This document shows positions 42,488-51,284 of a stretch of DNA of 51,413 bases, in pieces. The DNA comes from Lachnoclostridium sp. An138 (GTDB lineage Bacteria > Bacillota > Clostridia > Lachnospirales > Lachnospiraceae), in contig NZ_NFLF01000023.1 in assembly GCF_002160765.1 (NCBI RefSeq), positions 1-51,413 of the forward strand, read 5' to 3'. Below the pieces are notes generated by a model that ran no database searches, was not told the DNA's origin, and saw only the letters and a list, made by a program, of their open reading frames with translations. The translations under genes were made by a program, and so were the position numbers. Position 1 is the stretch's first letter. Each line of letters opens with the position of its first letter.

Positions 42488-43501
42488 TTGAAAATCTATT
42501 GCATATGGTTTGCAAGAAATACCGTCACCGTTCTAAAGTTCGCAAGGGAACTGAAAGAACTGGGTGTCGGTATTTTTTTTGAAGAACAGAACATTAACAC
42601 TCTATCAGGGGACGGTGAGATGATGCTTGCCGTCCTCGCTTCTTTTGCACAGGAAGAAAGCAGAAGCATGAGTGAAAACAATAAATGGTCCATTCGGAAG
42701 AAGTTTGAGAGAGGAGAAGTGATGATTACCACATCCCGCTTCCTCGGTTATGACAAAAACGAATATGGAGATTTGATTGTGAACAGAAAGGAAGCGGAAA
42801 TTGTCAGTCTGACTTTCGACCTTTATTTGATGAATGTCGGTTCGTCAAGGATTGGGGAGCTGCTTGATTACCTGGGCGTGAAAACGGTGACGGGAACAAT
42901 ATGGGAAAGCGGGACCATCAATGGGATGCTTTGCAATGAAAAGTACAAAGGAGATTTTCATCTGCAGAAGTATTACACCCCTGAAAACAAAAGAAACCAT
43001 ACAAGGAAAAACAACGGGGAAGTACAGAGTTATTACATTTCGGAAAATCACGAACCAATTGTATCGCCAGAGGTGTGGGAACAGGTACAGAAGGTCAGAG
43101 AGCAGAGAAAGCGTGACAGGAATATTGGACAGGACAACACAATGAAGTTCCAAAACCGCTATCCCTTAAGCGGAATGCTGATTTGCCCTTACTGCGGAAA
43201 AACGCTCCGGCGCAGACAGGTTTACAAGAAGAAAATCCAATGGCTTTGCAGCACCTACATTGAAAAGGGAGTCAAGGCATGCAAAGGGATAAGGATTGAT
43301 GATGCCGAATTGCAAGGCTTGAACATTACGGAACAGACAGTGATTGAGGAGGTGGTTAAAAATGGCAAGAAGCATTACTGTTATACCAGCAAAGCAGATT
43401 TAGACTGCGGAATCAGGAACAGCACAGTCAGTGCAGAAATTGAAGATGGCAGCGTACTGCCGAGTGTCAACCGACCAAGAAGAACAGTTATTAAGCTATG
43501 A
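42488..43501 (+). pseudogene. Serine recombinase lacking its catalytic N-terminus
   Basis: The frame from 42488 (TTG) matches serine recombinases from FARNTVTVLKFARELKELGV onward and continues through recombinase and zinc ribbon (CPYCGKTL) domains. The N-terminal 60-70 residues with the catalytic Ser are missing. Just before the break, AAATCTATT (42493-42501) would encode Lys-Ser-Ile, as in the ITKSISRF motif of the next recombinase, but in another frame. So the gene was truncated and frameshifted here. The 3' end overlaps the next recombinase gene by 71 bases. Confidence 0.7.
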
Positions 43502-44780
43502 GAATCAGGTCAATTATTACACAAATTATATTAGCGAAAATCCTCTTTATGAATATGCAGGGACTTATGCGGATGAAGGAATTTCGGGAACCAATACCAA
43601 AAAGAGGGATGAATTCAACCGCATGATTGCTGATTGCAGGGCGGGGAAAATAGACATGATTATTACCAAGTCCATTTCCCGATTCGCAAGAAATACGCTG
43701 GACTGCTTGAACTATGTGCGAGAATTGAAAGATTTAGGGATAGGGATTATTTTTGAAAAGGAAAATATCAATACCCTCGATGCAAAGGGCGAAGTGCTGC
43801 TGACCATTCTTTCCTCACTGGCACAGGATGAGAGCCGGTCCATTTCAGAGAACTGCACATGGGGAATCCGTAGAAGGTTTGAAACAGGAAAACACAAAAT
43901 GAGTACAAAGCGTTTTCTTGGCTACGATACGGATGAAACGGGGAAGCTGGTAATCAACAGGACACAGGAGCCGATTGTAATTCGGTTGTATCAGGAATTC
44001 CTGGACGGAAAAACAACCGATTACATCAAGAGGATTTTTGAACGAGAAGGCGTGAAAAATTGGGATGGCGGTACGAAGTGGCAGTCCACAACCTTAATGA
44101 GTATGTTGGAAAATGAAAAATACAAGGGTGATGCCTTGCTGCAGAAAAGTTATACGGTGGATTTCCTCACCAAGAAACGGACGCAGAACAAAGGGGAAAT
44201 TCAGATGTTTTATGTGGAGGATGACCATGATGCCATCATTTCAAAGCGGATATGGGAATGTGTACAGCTTGAAATAAAACGCAGGAAAAAGTATCTGGAG
44301 GAGCATGGGACAAACTCCTATTCCCACCGGCCGGAAAGCAATCCATTTGCATCCAAGATAATTTGCGGAGACTGCAATAAGGTTTTTGCACGGAAAGGCT
44401 GGCGGAGCAGCACGGGTGTTGACCGTAAGGTATGGCAATGCAGTGAACGGTACAAGGTCAAAGGAGTCATGGGATGTGTCAACCGCCATGTGGAGGAAGA
44501 AACGCTGATAAAGGCTTATCTGATGGCTTGGAACGCATTGGTGGAGAACCGAGAGGATTTCATGGAGCAGTGGACAGAACAGCTGCAGAGCGAGAACCTA
44601 TTGGAAGGTTATCGGGCAGAGAAGTTCATAGAATACACCGATGGAGCAGAACCTCTGACAGAGATGGATACGGACTTCATGCTGAAAACACTGGACCACA
44701 TCAAGGTTTTTGAGGATGGAACATTGTTGGTGGTGTTCCTGGACGGAACGGAGATTGAATGTAAAAATGAAGAAGAGTAA
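43431..44780 (+). CDS. Serine recombinase
   Basis: A 449-residue recombinase. The catalytic Ser13 is in YCRVSTDQ, followed by ITKSISRFARNTLDCLNYVR and the DESRSISENCTWGIRRRFE helix. A recombinase domain and a zinc ribbon (CGDCNKVF...C) follow. The start at the GTG 43431 lies within the preceding recombinase gene, while the internal ATG at 43446 is an alternative. It is intact and is the best candidate for integration of the AT-rich defence module. Confidence 0.88.
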   Translation: MQKLKMAAYCRVSTDQEEQLLSYENQVNYYTNYISENPLYEYAGTYADEGISGTNTKKRDEFNRMIADCRAGKIDMIITKSISRFARNTLDCLNYVRELKDLGIGIIFEKENINTLDAKGEVLLTILSSLAQDESRSISENCTWGIRRRFETGKHKMSTKRFLGYDTDETGKLVINRTQEPIVIRLYQEFLDGKTTDYIKRIFEREGVKNWDGGTKWQSTTLMSMLENEKYKGDALLQKSYTVDFLTKKRTQNKGEIQMFYVEDDHDAIISKRIWECVQLEIKRRKKYLEEHGTNSYSHRPESNPFASKIICGDCNKVFARKGWRSSTGVDRKVWQCSERYKVKGVMGCVNRHVEEETLIKAYLMAWNALVENREDFMEQWTEQLQSENLLEGYRAEKFIEYTDGAEPLTEMDTDFMLKTLDHIKVFEDGTLLVVFLDGTEIECKNEEE

Positions 44781-44788
44781 GAAAAGAT

Positions 44789-44826
44789 GCCGATTGGGAG
44801 TTGCGATTCCTGATCGGCTTTTTTCT
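44789..44826 (+). terminator. Terminator after the second intact recombinase
   Basis: GCCGAT pairs with ATCGGC and is followed by TTTTTTC. A diverged copy of this segment lies at about 49815-49862. Confidence 0.7.
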
Positions 44827-44887
44827 TGTTCTTTTGAAGATGGTAAAATAAATGGGAATATGGTAAAATAATGTAGAAATTAAGGTG

Positions 44888-44916
44888 TTGAGTATTTTTA
44901 ATATATATAATTATAC
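44888..44916 (+). promoter_or_regulatory. Possible promoter of the qat operon
   Basis: TTGAGT (44888-44893) and TTATAC (44911-44916) with a 17-base spacer, in an AT-rich region. An overlapping TATAAT (44906-44911) would be too close. Confidence 0.35.
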
Positions 44917-44980
44917 AAACCGTTACTTGCTACAGTTATTAGTGAGGATATGAATTGAAATTAATGAAGGGGTTGAAGAT

Positions 44981-46858
44981 ATGATTTTATCTGATAATGA
45001 AACCAAAGTTGATTTACTTAATAATGAAGCAATAGCAAAGACAATAGTTTCTCTTATTAAGGATAGTAAAGAACAACCGATTTCTATCGGTATTCATGGG
45101 GACTGGGGTGCTGGTAAATCCAGCATTCTTGAAATGGTAGAAAATGAAGTGAAACTGGCTTCTTCAGTGTCAGGAAAGAAGTATTCTTGTATCCGATTTA
45201 ACGGTTGGAAACATCAGGGATTTGAAGACTCAAAAGTAGCTTTGATGAGTTCTATTATTTCAGAGCTTGAGAAGAAAGAGAAACTTGGCGTTAAGTCTGG
45301 GGAAATATTAAAAAAACTGTGGAAAAATATTAATTGGATGACTGTTGCTAAGACTGCGGGTAAAACCGCTTTAGGAATTGCGACAGGTACAGCACCGCTT
45401 ACGTTATTATCTTCAACAATGGATATTTTAAAATCAACCGTAACTACAGAAGAGGGAATTGCTGGAGCAATTGAATCTATTGGAGGTTATTTAAGTGACG
45501 CAAAAATCACAGAGGACATATCAAGTAATAAAGAATTTTCAGAGTTTCAGGAAAATTTTGCCGAACTGCTAGAAGATGCAGCTATTGAGAAACTTATTGT
45601 TTTAATTGATGATCTTGACAGATGTTTACCTGATGTGGCGATTAATACGTTAGAGGCTGTAAGACTGTTTATGTTTACGGAAAAAACAGCATTTGTAATT
45701 GCAGCAGACGAGGGAATGATTCGCTATGCGGTTAAAAAACATTTTCCCGATGCAACAGATGAAAATAAGTTTAATGCAGGTGAGGCCTTTGCAAATAAGT
45801 ATTTGGAAAAGTTGATTCAAGTTCCGTTTAGAATTCCAGCATTAGGTGAGGTAGAAGCGTGTATATACATAATGCTTCTTATGGTGGGTTCTGTTTTGCC
45901 AGATGAAAATGAAAACTATAAAAAGCTGAGAGAAGAGGGATTATCTAGAATCAGAAAGCCTTGGAATGTAGAAAGTCTTACGGTTGATGACGTGAAAGAA
46001 ATTCTTGGAAATGATTATGAAAAGTCATCGAAGGAAGTATTAATTGCCACTCAAATATGCCATTTATTAGCACAAAATACAGATGGAAATCCTAGAAAGA
46101 TAAAAAGGTTTGTAAATATGCTCTTGTTACGTTATGAGATTGCTAAGAATCGTGGCTTTGGAGACGAACTGGAACTTGCGATTTTGGCAAAGATGATGTT
46201 GGCAGAATACTATGAACCAGATTTTTATAAGGCATTACCTAATCATTTGGATTCTGAAGGGAAATGGGATGAAGTTCCTGAAATACTAGCTGATATAAAA
46301 ACTATGGTCGAAGATAAGAAAACAGTAGAAGCAAAAGAGCGATGGTATGATTTAAACAAGATTTGGAAGTGGATTACTACAGAACCAGAAATTACAGATA
46401 AGGACTTAAGACCGTATTATTATGCATGTAAAGAAAAAATGGATTATTTTTCAGGTAAAACTTCTAAAAATGATCTATCAGAAATAGTTGAGCTACTTTT
46501 TAGAGATGAAATGATTATTGTAGGTCGTGTTGAAGATTTGAAAAATTTGACAAATCAAGAATCAGATCAAGTGTTCGGAATTGTTGCTCAAAAAATTATG
46601 GAAAAAGGGCAATTTGATATGAAACCAAAAGGGATTGATGGTTTGATTGTATTGGTACAGAATAAGCCGGAACTCCGTAAAAGTTTAGTTGATTTTATAG
46701 ATGCTATTCCTGTAGATAAGGCTGGAGTGTGGATTATACATGGCTGGGATAAAGCAATTCCAAAAGATTGTGATGAAAGAAAAGGAGTAAATCAATATTT
46801 TGATAAATTGAAAAGCAGTGGGACGGCAATTGTTAAAGCAGCTTTAAAGAAGATGTGA
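44981..46858 (+). CDS. qatA: QatA: KAP-family P-loop NTPase
   Basis: A 625-residue KAP-type ATPase. Walker A is GDWGAGKSS with Lys46, and Walker B LIVLIDDLDRC near residue 207. An Ala/Thr/Gly-rich hydrophobic segment (residues about 123-150, KTAGKTALGIATGTAPLTLL) sits between them, as in KAP proteins with an inserted membrane segment. The sensor region NPRKIKRFVN follows. KAP ATPases often gate defence systems, and with QatB-QatC-QatD downstream this is the first gene of QatABCD. The ATG at 44981 follows AAGGGGTTGAAG. Confidence 0.92.
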   Translation: MILSDNETKVDLLNNEAIAKTIVSLIKDSKEQPISIGIHGDWGAGKSSILEMVENEVKLASSVSGKKYSCIRFNGWKHQGFEDSKVALMSSIISELEKKEKLGVKSGEILKKLWKNINWMTVAKTAGKTALGIATGTAPLTLLSSTMDILKSTVTTEEGIAGAIESIGGYLSDAKITEDISSNKEFSEFQENFAELLEDAAIEKLIVLIDDLDRCLPDVAINTLEAVRLFMFTEKTAFVIAADEGMIRYAVKKHFPDATDENKFNAGEAFANKYLEKLIQVPFRIPALGEVEACIYIMLLMVGSVLPDENENYKKLREEGLSRIRKPWNVESLTVDDVKEILGNDYEKSSKEVLIATQICHLLAQNTDGNPRKIKRFVNMLLLRYEIAKNRGFGDELELAILAKMMLAEYYEPDFYKALPNHLDSEGKWDEVPEILADIKTMVEDKKTVEAKERWYDLNKIWKWITTEPEITDKDLRPYYYACKEKMDYFSGKTSKNDLSEIVELLFRDEMIIVGRVEDLKNLTNQESDQVFGIVAQKIMEKGQFDMKPKGIDGLIVLVQNKPELRKSLVDFIDAIPVDKAGVWIIHGWDKAIPKDCDERKGVNQYFDKLKSSGTAIVKAALKKM

Positions 46859-46870
46859 GGTAATTAATAA

Positions 46871-47689
46871 ATGGGAACATCAACACATAATGGAGGACAA
46901 AAAGGTGGAACACCTTTGGTACCGTCATGGTTAGAGCAACCAGATGTAAATCCACAAAATGAAAATGGACTTGGTCCCGATGGTAGTCAAATTCCACCAG
47001 TGGGTGATGTGGATCGCTTTAGAACACCACGAGGAGAGTTCACGAGGTATATAAATTCAGGAGGACGGGATAGCAGTTTAGGCCGTAAAAGTGTCTCTAA
47101 TTACATAAGAAATTCTTTGGGTGGTAGTTCAAATGCGACACAGAGAATGGGAGCTGCTAGAAGCAGTTCTGCAAGATTATTAAATGTTGCAGGTGTATTT
47201 GCTTCAGGTGGTGCAAGGGCTGTTGAACAGTATCTTTCTATAGAGAATCTCTCACATAAGACAGCTAGTGACGCATTTATAGCTATTACAGACTTTATCT
47301 GTCCAGATGGGGGACCACAAGATGAAGGCATTGCGAGGTCGGCTTATATTTCCGCAATCGAAGAATCACCAGAAATAGCTACAATTAAATTTGAGGATTT
47401 GACTTCAGAGCAGATTATGGTGATTGTGGAACGCACCATGGCAAATGCGATATTTAATAGAATCACGAATGATATTGGTAACAAGATTATATTGTTGCCG
47501 CAAGAACGAGCTATATCAGACAGATTAATTGTTCAAATGAAGGATTTTGTTAAGGGTTCTGTATCGGATGCTGTTATCAATTTAGATATCAAGGCTGGAA
47601 ATATTCGACAAGGTGATTCTTTAAGAATAGTGGACCGGGTGTATAAGGCAGCGTTTGAAATTATGGTAAGTGCAGGTGAAAATGAATGA
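46871..47689 (+). CDS. qatB: QatB
   Basis: A 272-residue protein. The first 60 residues are rich in Gly, Asn and Pro and look disordered. A conserved Ser/Arg-rich stretch (SSARLLNVAGVFASGGARAV) and a helical C-terminal half follow. It matches the uncharacterised QatB in position and type. It lies 12 bases after qatA, and its stop overlaps qatC by 4 bases. The biochemical role is unknown. Confidence 0.85.
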   Translation: MGTSTHNGGQKGGTPLVPSWLEQPDVNPQNENGLGPDGSQIPPVGDVDRFRTPRGEFTRYINSGGRDSSLGRKSVSNYIRNSLGGSSNATQRMGAARSSSARLLNVAGVFASGGARAVEQYLSIENLSHKTASDAFIAITDFICPDGGPQDEGIARSAYISAIEESPEIATIKFEDLTSEQIMVIVERTMANAIFNRITNDIGNKIILLPQERAISDRLIVQMKDFVKGSVSDAVINLDIKAGNIRQGDSLRIVDRVYKAAFEIMVSAGENE

Positions 47690-49047
47690 GTCGATATAAA
47701 TTAAGAGCAAATTATGATATTGAAAATATAGATTCGCAGAAAATGGATGGCACAGTTATTGTTGATGTCCCTATGCTTTCTAATGGCGAACTAAACTATG
47801 GATTAAGCCACATTAAGAAAAAATTATATGAAGAAAATGTGTATCCCTCTGAAATTGGATTTGATATCATGTCGCTTGCAACAATGGTTTATATGGCTGA
47901 TACGCGAATTGAGAGAGTGGTGCATGGACAGGACTCTTGGACGAGAGAAATTGAACTAGAAATACCGGTATCAAATGTAGAGATATGGGACTCACAGATT
48001 CGTACGGTTGAACGTATGTTAAAATTTCTTACAGGAGATTTATGGAAAATTACGTTGTCGAGTAGAGCATGGCAGTTTAATAATTTGGAGGAAGTAAGAG
48101 AAAAATCAAATAAATATGATGAAGTATCATTATTCTCTGGTGGAATGGATAGTCTTATAAGTACCATTAATTTGATGGAGAATAAGAAAAATACCTTGTT
48201 AATAAGTCATGCTGGAGAAGGACTTACTAAAAATGCTCAAAAAAATATTGTGAATAAATTTGACTTGTTATATCCAGATGTTTTACATACATGGTTAGAT
48301 TTGTGGATGGTGTTTCCACGTGATTATATTCCGGCAGGTGGTAATGATAACAATACAAGGAGTAGATCATTTCTATTTATCGGTTATGCCCTTTTTGCAA
48401 TGACTGGCATGGATAATATCAATGAACTGTTAGTTCCGGAAAATGGTCTGATTGCTTTGAATGTACCATTGGATGAAACAAGAGTAGGTTCATTTAGTAC
48501 AAGAACAACGCATCCATTTTATCTTTCTTTGTGGAATGAATTATTAGTGGGATTAGGGTTAAATCTATCAGTAAAAAATCCTTATTGGAATAAAACAAAG
48601 GGAGAAATGGCAGGGGAATGTAAAAACAAGGATGTTCTTTATGAGACGATGAAATTATCATTCTCATGTTCTTCACCAGGAAAAGCAAGATGGAAACAAC
48701 TCAGTCAACAACATTGTGGTTATTGTGTTCCTTGTTTAATTAGAAGAGCTGCAATGCATAAAGCGTTTGGGGATGATGGAACAGTGTATACCGAAACGTC
48801 TATTTATGAAATGCAGAATAAAAATGCAGAAGGAATGGGAATTCAATTGCGCTCTTTCCAGTATGCAATAGATAAAATAAAACAGGATAGAAATCGTGCT
48901 TTATTTTATATACATAAGCCAGGTCCATTACCGCAGGATGATGAGTATTTGAGAGAATTAGCTGATACATATATACGAGGATTATTAGAAGTAGATGCTT
49001 TTATACAGGATAATTTAGCACAAGAGGATGAGAATAATGATTTATGA
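47686..49047 (+). CDS. qatC: QatC: QueC-like PP-loop protein
   Basis: A 453-residue protein. The PP-loop is SGGMDS (Ser151-Ser156), as in QueC, which makes the nitrile of preQ0. A Cys cluster in the C-terminal part (Cys328, Cys344, Cys347 and Cys350, in CGYCVPC) fits the QueC zinc site. An N-terminal extension of about 140 residues is specific to QatC. It may modify a nucleobase or protein in an ATP-dependent way. Overlaps qatB by 4 and qatD by about 20 bases. Confidence 0.92.
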   Translation: MSRYKLRANYDIENIDSQKMDGTVIVDVPMLSNGELNYGLSHIKKKLYEENVYPSEIGFDIMSLATMVYMADTRIERVVHGQDSWTREIELEIPVSNVEIWDSQIRTVERMLKFLTGDLWKITLSSRAWQFNNLEEVREKSNKYDEVSLFSGGMDSLISTINLMENKKNTLLISHAGEGLTKNAQKNIVNKFDLLYPDVLHTWLDLWMVFPRDYIPAGGNDNNTRSRSFLFIGYALFAMTGMDNINELLVPENGLIALNVPLDETRVGSFSTRTTHPFYLSLWNELLVGLGLNLSVKNPYWNKTKGEMAGECKNKDVLYETMKLSFSCSSPGKARWKQLSQQHCGYCVPCLIRRAAMHKAFGDDGTVYTETSIYEMQNKNAEGMGIQLRSFQYAIDKIKQDRNRALFYIHKPGPLPQDDEYLRELADTYIRGLLEVDAFIQDNLAQEDENNDL

Positions 49048-49768
49048 TGCACATTGTCATTTAGATTTAATGGATAATATACTAGAGTTTATAAATGAAA
49101 TACAGAATTCTGATATGAATTTATTTGCGGTTGGAACTACACCGAAGGCATATAGTAGAGAAATACAATTTTGCAAGAATGCTAGAAATATTCATGTTGG
49201 TTTAGGGATGCATCCGCAATTAGTATCTAGTGGCTATGATGATATGCAGTTATTTAAATCTCTCATTGAAAAAAGCCATTATATTGGTGAGGTGGGATTG
49301 GATTTTAGTAAAGGATATATTCAGACCAAAGAATTACAAATAAATATTTTTAGTGAGATTGTTAAGTTATGTGAACAATACAGTGAAAAAGTGATTTCTA
49401 TTCATTCACTTAAATCGACAAGTACGGTAATTGAAATTTTAAGAACATACAAAAGACAAAAGAGTAATAAATATATATTTCATTGGTTTACAGGTTCTAT
49501 GCCACAATTAGAAAAAGCGATTGAATTGGGATGCTACTTTTCAATAAATCCGGGAATGTTGAAAACAAAATCGGGAATGGAAGTGATAAAAGCTATACCA
49601 ATTGATCATGTGTTGTTAGAGACGGATGCACCATTTGCACTCAAAGTTCAACACATAGATGAAATAGAAAAGGAACTCAAAAGAACCATGTCGAGGATAT
49701 CGGATGTAATTGGATTCGACATATCTGATATAATTAATAAGAATTCAAAAGAAGTGTTTTGCTACTGA
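49028..49768 (+). CDS. qatD: QatD: TatD-like metal-dependent DNase
   Basis: A 246-residue TIM-barrel hydrolase. Metal ligands lie in YDAHCHLD, IGEVGLDF, VISIHSLKS, IFHWFTGS and LLETDAPF, so the full TatD set is present. The start may be 49028 or 49037; the ribosome binding site AGAGG suits the latter. QatD is presumed the nuclease of the system, acting on DNA or a modified product. Last gene of the qat operon. Confidence 0.92.
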   Translation: MRIMIYDAHCHLDLMDNILEFINEIQNSDMNLFAVGTTPKAYSREIQFCKNARNIHVGLGMHPQLVSSGYDDMQLFKSLIEKSHYIGEVGLDFSKGYIQTKELQINIFSEIVKLCEQYSEKVISIHSLKSTSTVIEILRTYKRQKSNKYIFHWFTGSMPQLEKAIELGCYFSINPGMLKTKSGMEVIKAIPIDHVLLETDAPFALKVQHIDEIEKELKRTMSRISDVIGFDISDIINKNSKEVFCY

Positions 49769-49777
49769 ATATTTAAT

Positions 49778-49862
49778 GAAGAAACATTGATAAAGGCTAA
49801 CTGATGACGTGCTACTAAGAAAGGATACTAATAGGAGTCACAATTTCTGGTTGGCTTTTACT
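49778..49862 (+). repeat. Decayed copy of a recombinase 3' end and terminator
   Basis: 49778-49806 matches 44496-44525 (codons near the 3' end of the second intact recombinase) with few changes. About 49815-49862 matches the sequence directly after that recombinase's stop, including its GGCTTTT terminator end (44778-44826), at clearly recognisable but diverged level. The roughly 250 intervening bases are missing, so it is a remnant copy. Confidence 0.6.
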
Positions 49863-49934
49863 TAATCTTCTATGATAGTGAAAGATGTTGGATATGGTAT
49901 GATAAATGTGCGAGTATGCTTAGAGGTGATTTAA

Positions 49935-50834
49935 ATGTATAACTTAACAAAATGTGCATTGTGTGGAAATGAAGCAGAATTGGAATTGAGCCATACAGTG
50001 CCAAAGATGGCTGTAAGGACATTAAAGAAAACAGCAATAGGTAATATTCGGAGTACAGAGAACCCTAACAAAACCATATAGGATAGCGAGAAGTTGTACA
50101 TGTTGTGTGGAGATTGCGAGGATTTATTTAGTGAAAAAGAAACTTGGTTTGCTAACAAAATATTTCATCCTTATTTAAAAAAGGAGAAAACTATTTTTGA
50201 CTACGATGAGAATTTGGCTTACTTTATAACTTCTGTTAATTGGAGAAGTCTTTATTTGGATATTTTAGATTTTGTTGAGAATTCAGTGGTTGGCATAGAT
50301 GCGTTGGAATGTTTGATTGAATCTGAAAAAATAATGAATGAATTCCTGCGAGGAAAACGTAATGATTTAGGGAAAATAGAAAATCACATTTTCTTTTTTG
50401 ATGACATAAAAGAATTATCTGTTGGTGCGAGCAATTTTGCAGATTTGAAACCGCATGCGATTTTTCATAGAGGGATAGGTAGTTACACTTTTTGTTACGA
50501 AGATGAAAAGACCTATGGTACTTTAACAAATATGATGGGAGTAATACTTGTTACTCTTTATCATAAAGGGCAAAGAGAAGTATGGAATAATACAGAGATT
50601 TTGAATGGCGTGGGGCGTATTGAAGCGAAAGATCAGCAGATACAGAGTGTTTTTGGAAATGAGTTAATACATATCATGGAAACAGCAAAGAAAGCATCTG
50701 AAGCTATGAGTGTAGCACAACAAAAGAAAGCAGAGGATAGAATAAAGGCTGCTGGAGAAGATGTAAAAAATTATTCAGTTTTTCAAGACTGGATGAATGA
50801 TATGGATTTAAAGAACAGAATCACAGATAAGTGA
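49935..50834 (+). pseudogene. HNH-like two-CxxC protein gene with an in-frame amber codon
   Basis: Read from the ATG at 49935 (AGAGGTGATTTAA upstream), the protein begins MYNLTKCALCGNEAELELSH and reaches NPNKTI before TAG at 50079-50081 (codon 49). The same frame goes on with DSEKLYMLCGDCEDLFSEKE for another 250 codons to 50834. Two CxxC pairs (CALC and CGDC) separated by a SHTVPK motif resemble a zinc-bound HNH/McrA-like fold. A single CAG-to-TAG change explains the break. A TTG at 50094 could in principle start a shorter protein that lacks the first CxxC and is less likely to work. Confidence 0.7.
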
Positions 50835-50932
50835 TACAGAAGTGGGGGTAAAGGCTATCCCCATAAGAGGGGTATAAACCTTTTCGCAAAAGATGACGAT
50901 TTCGCTATTTAGTATAAGAAGTAACTTTCACC
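50835..50932. other. Right-end sequence of the island
   Basis: No gene is seen. It contains TTTTCGCAAAA (50881-50891), also present at 41533-41543, and a GGGGGTAAAGGCTATCCCC hairpin. It is likely the outer end sequence of the AT-rich module. Confidence 0.45.
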
Positions 50933-51284
50933 GCATGTGGAGACGGTAGTTCTTTTATCCCACAAAAAACCAGATAGTTATATCCACATTGACGTGGAGT
51001 TTGGCAAGGGCGAAGGCAAGATTCCAGTGGATAAAATTGTCCAGAGAGCGGAGCAATATAAGCCAAAAGAACGTGTTACCTACAAGAGAATCAAGGAATA
51101 TATTCTTGAAAAGTATGGTTTTAAGGTTCATACCGCTTATATTGCAGAGGTAAAGAGAAGTTTAGGACTGCCTATGTATGATGCTCCCAATGCAGTTGAA
51201 AAATTGAAACAGGCCAGAAAGCATCCTACACCGGAGAAAGTAGAAGCCATAAAGGATGCACTTCACTATTTTGCGGTAATATAA
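50933..51284 (+). pseudogene. Orphan RlmD C-terminal segment (candidate attR)
   Basis: The frame from 50934 reads HVETVVLLSHKKPD, continues through RVTYKRIKEYILEKYGFKVH and ends HPTPEKVEAIKDALHYFAVI. It is homologous to the C-terminal part of the intact RlmD (residues 501-604), but the two have diverged strongly and it lacks everything before His501. It cannot make a methyltransferase. It is the piece expected beyond an element inserted into rlmD. GC is lower than in rlmD at 24707, so the piece may itself derive from an earlier element rather than the original chromosome. Confidence 0.7.

Noticed and set aside
42488-44780. A ccrAB-like pair of cassette recombinases
   Set aside because: The upstream member lacks its catalytic serine domain, and the integration target appears to be rlmD rather than rlmH, so an SCC-type interpretation is not supported.
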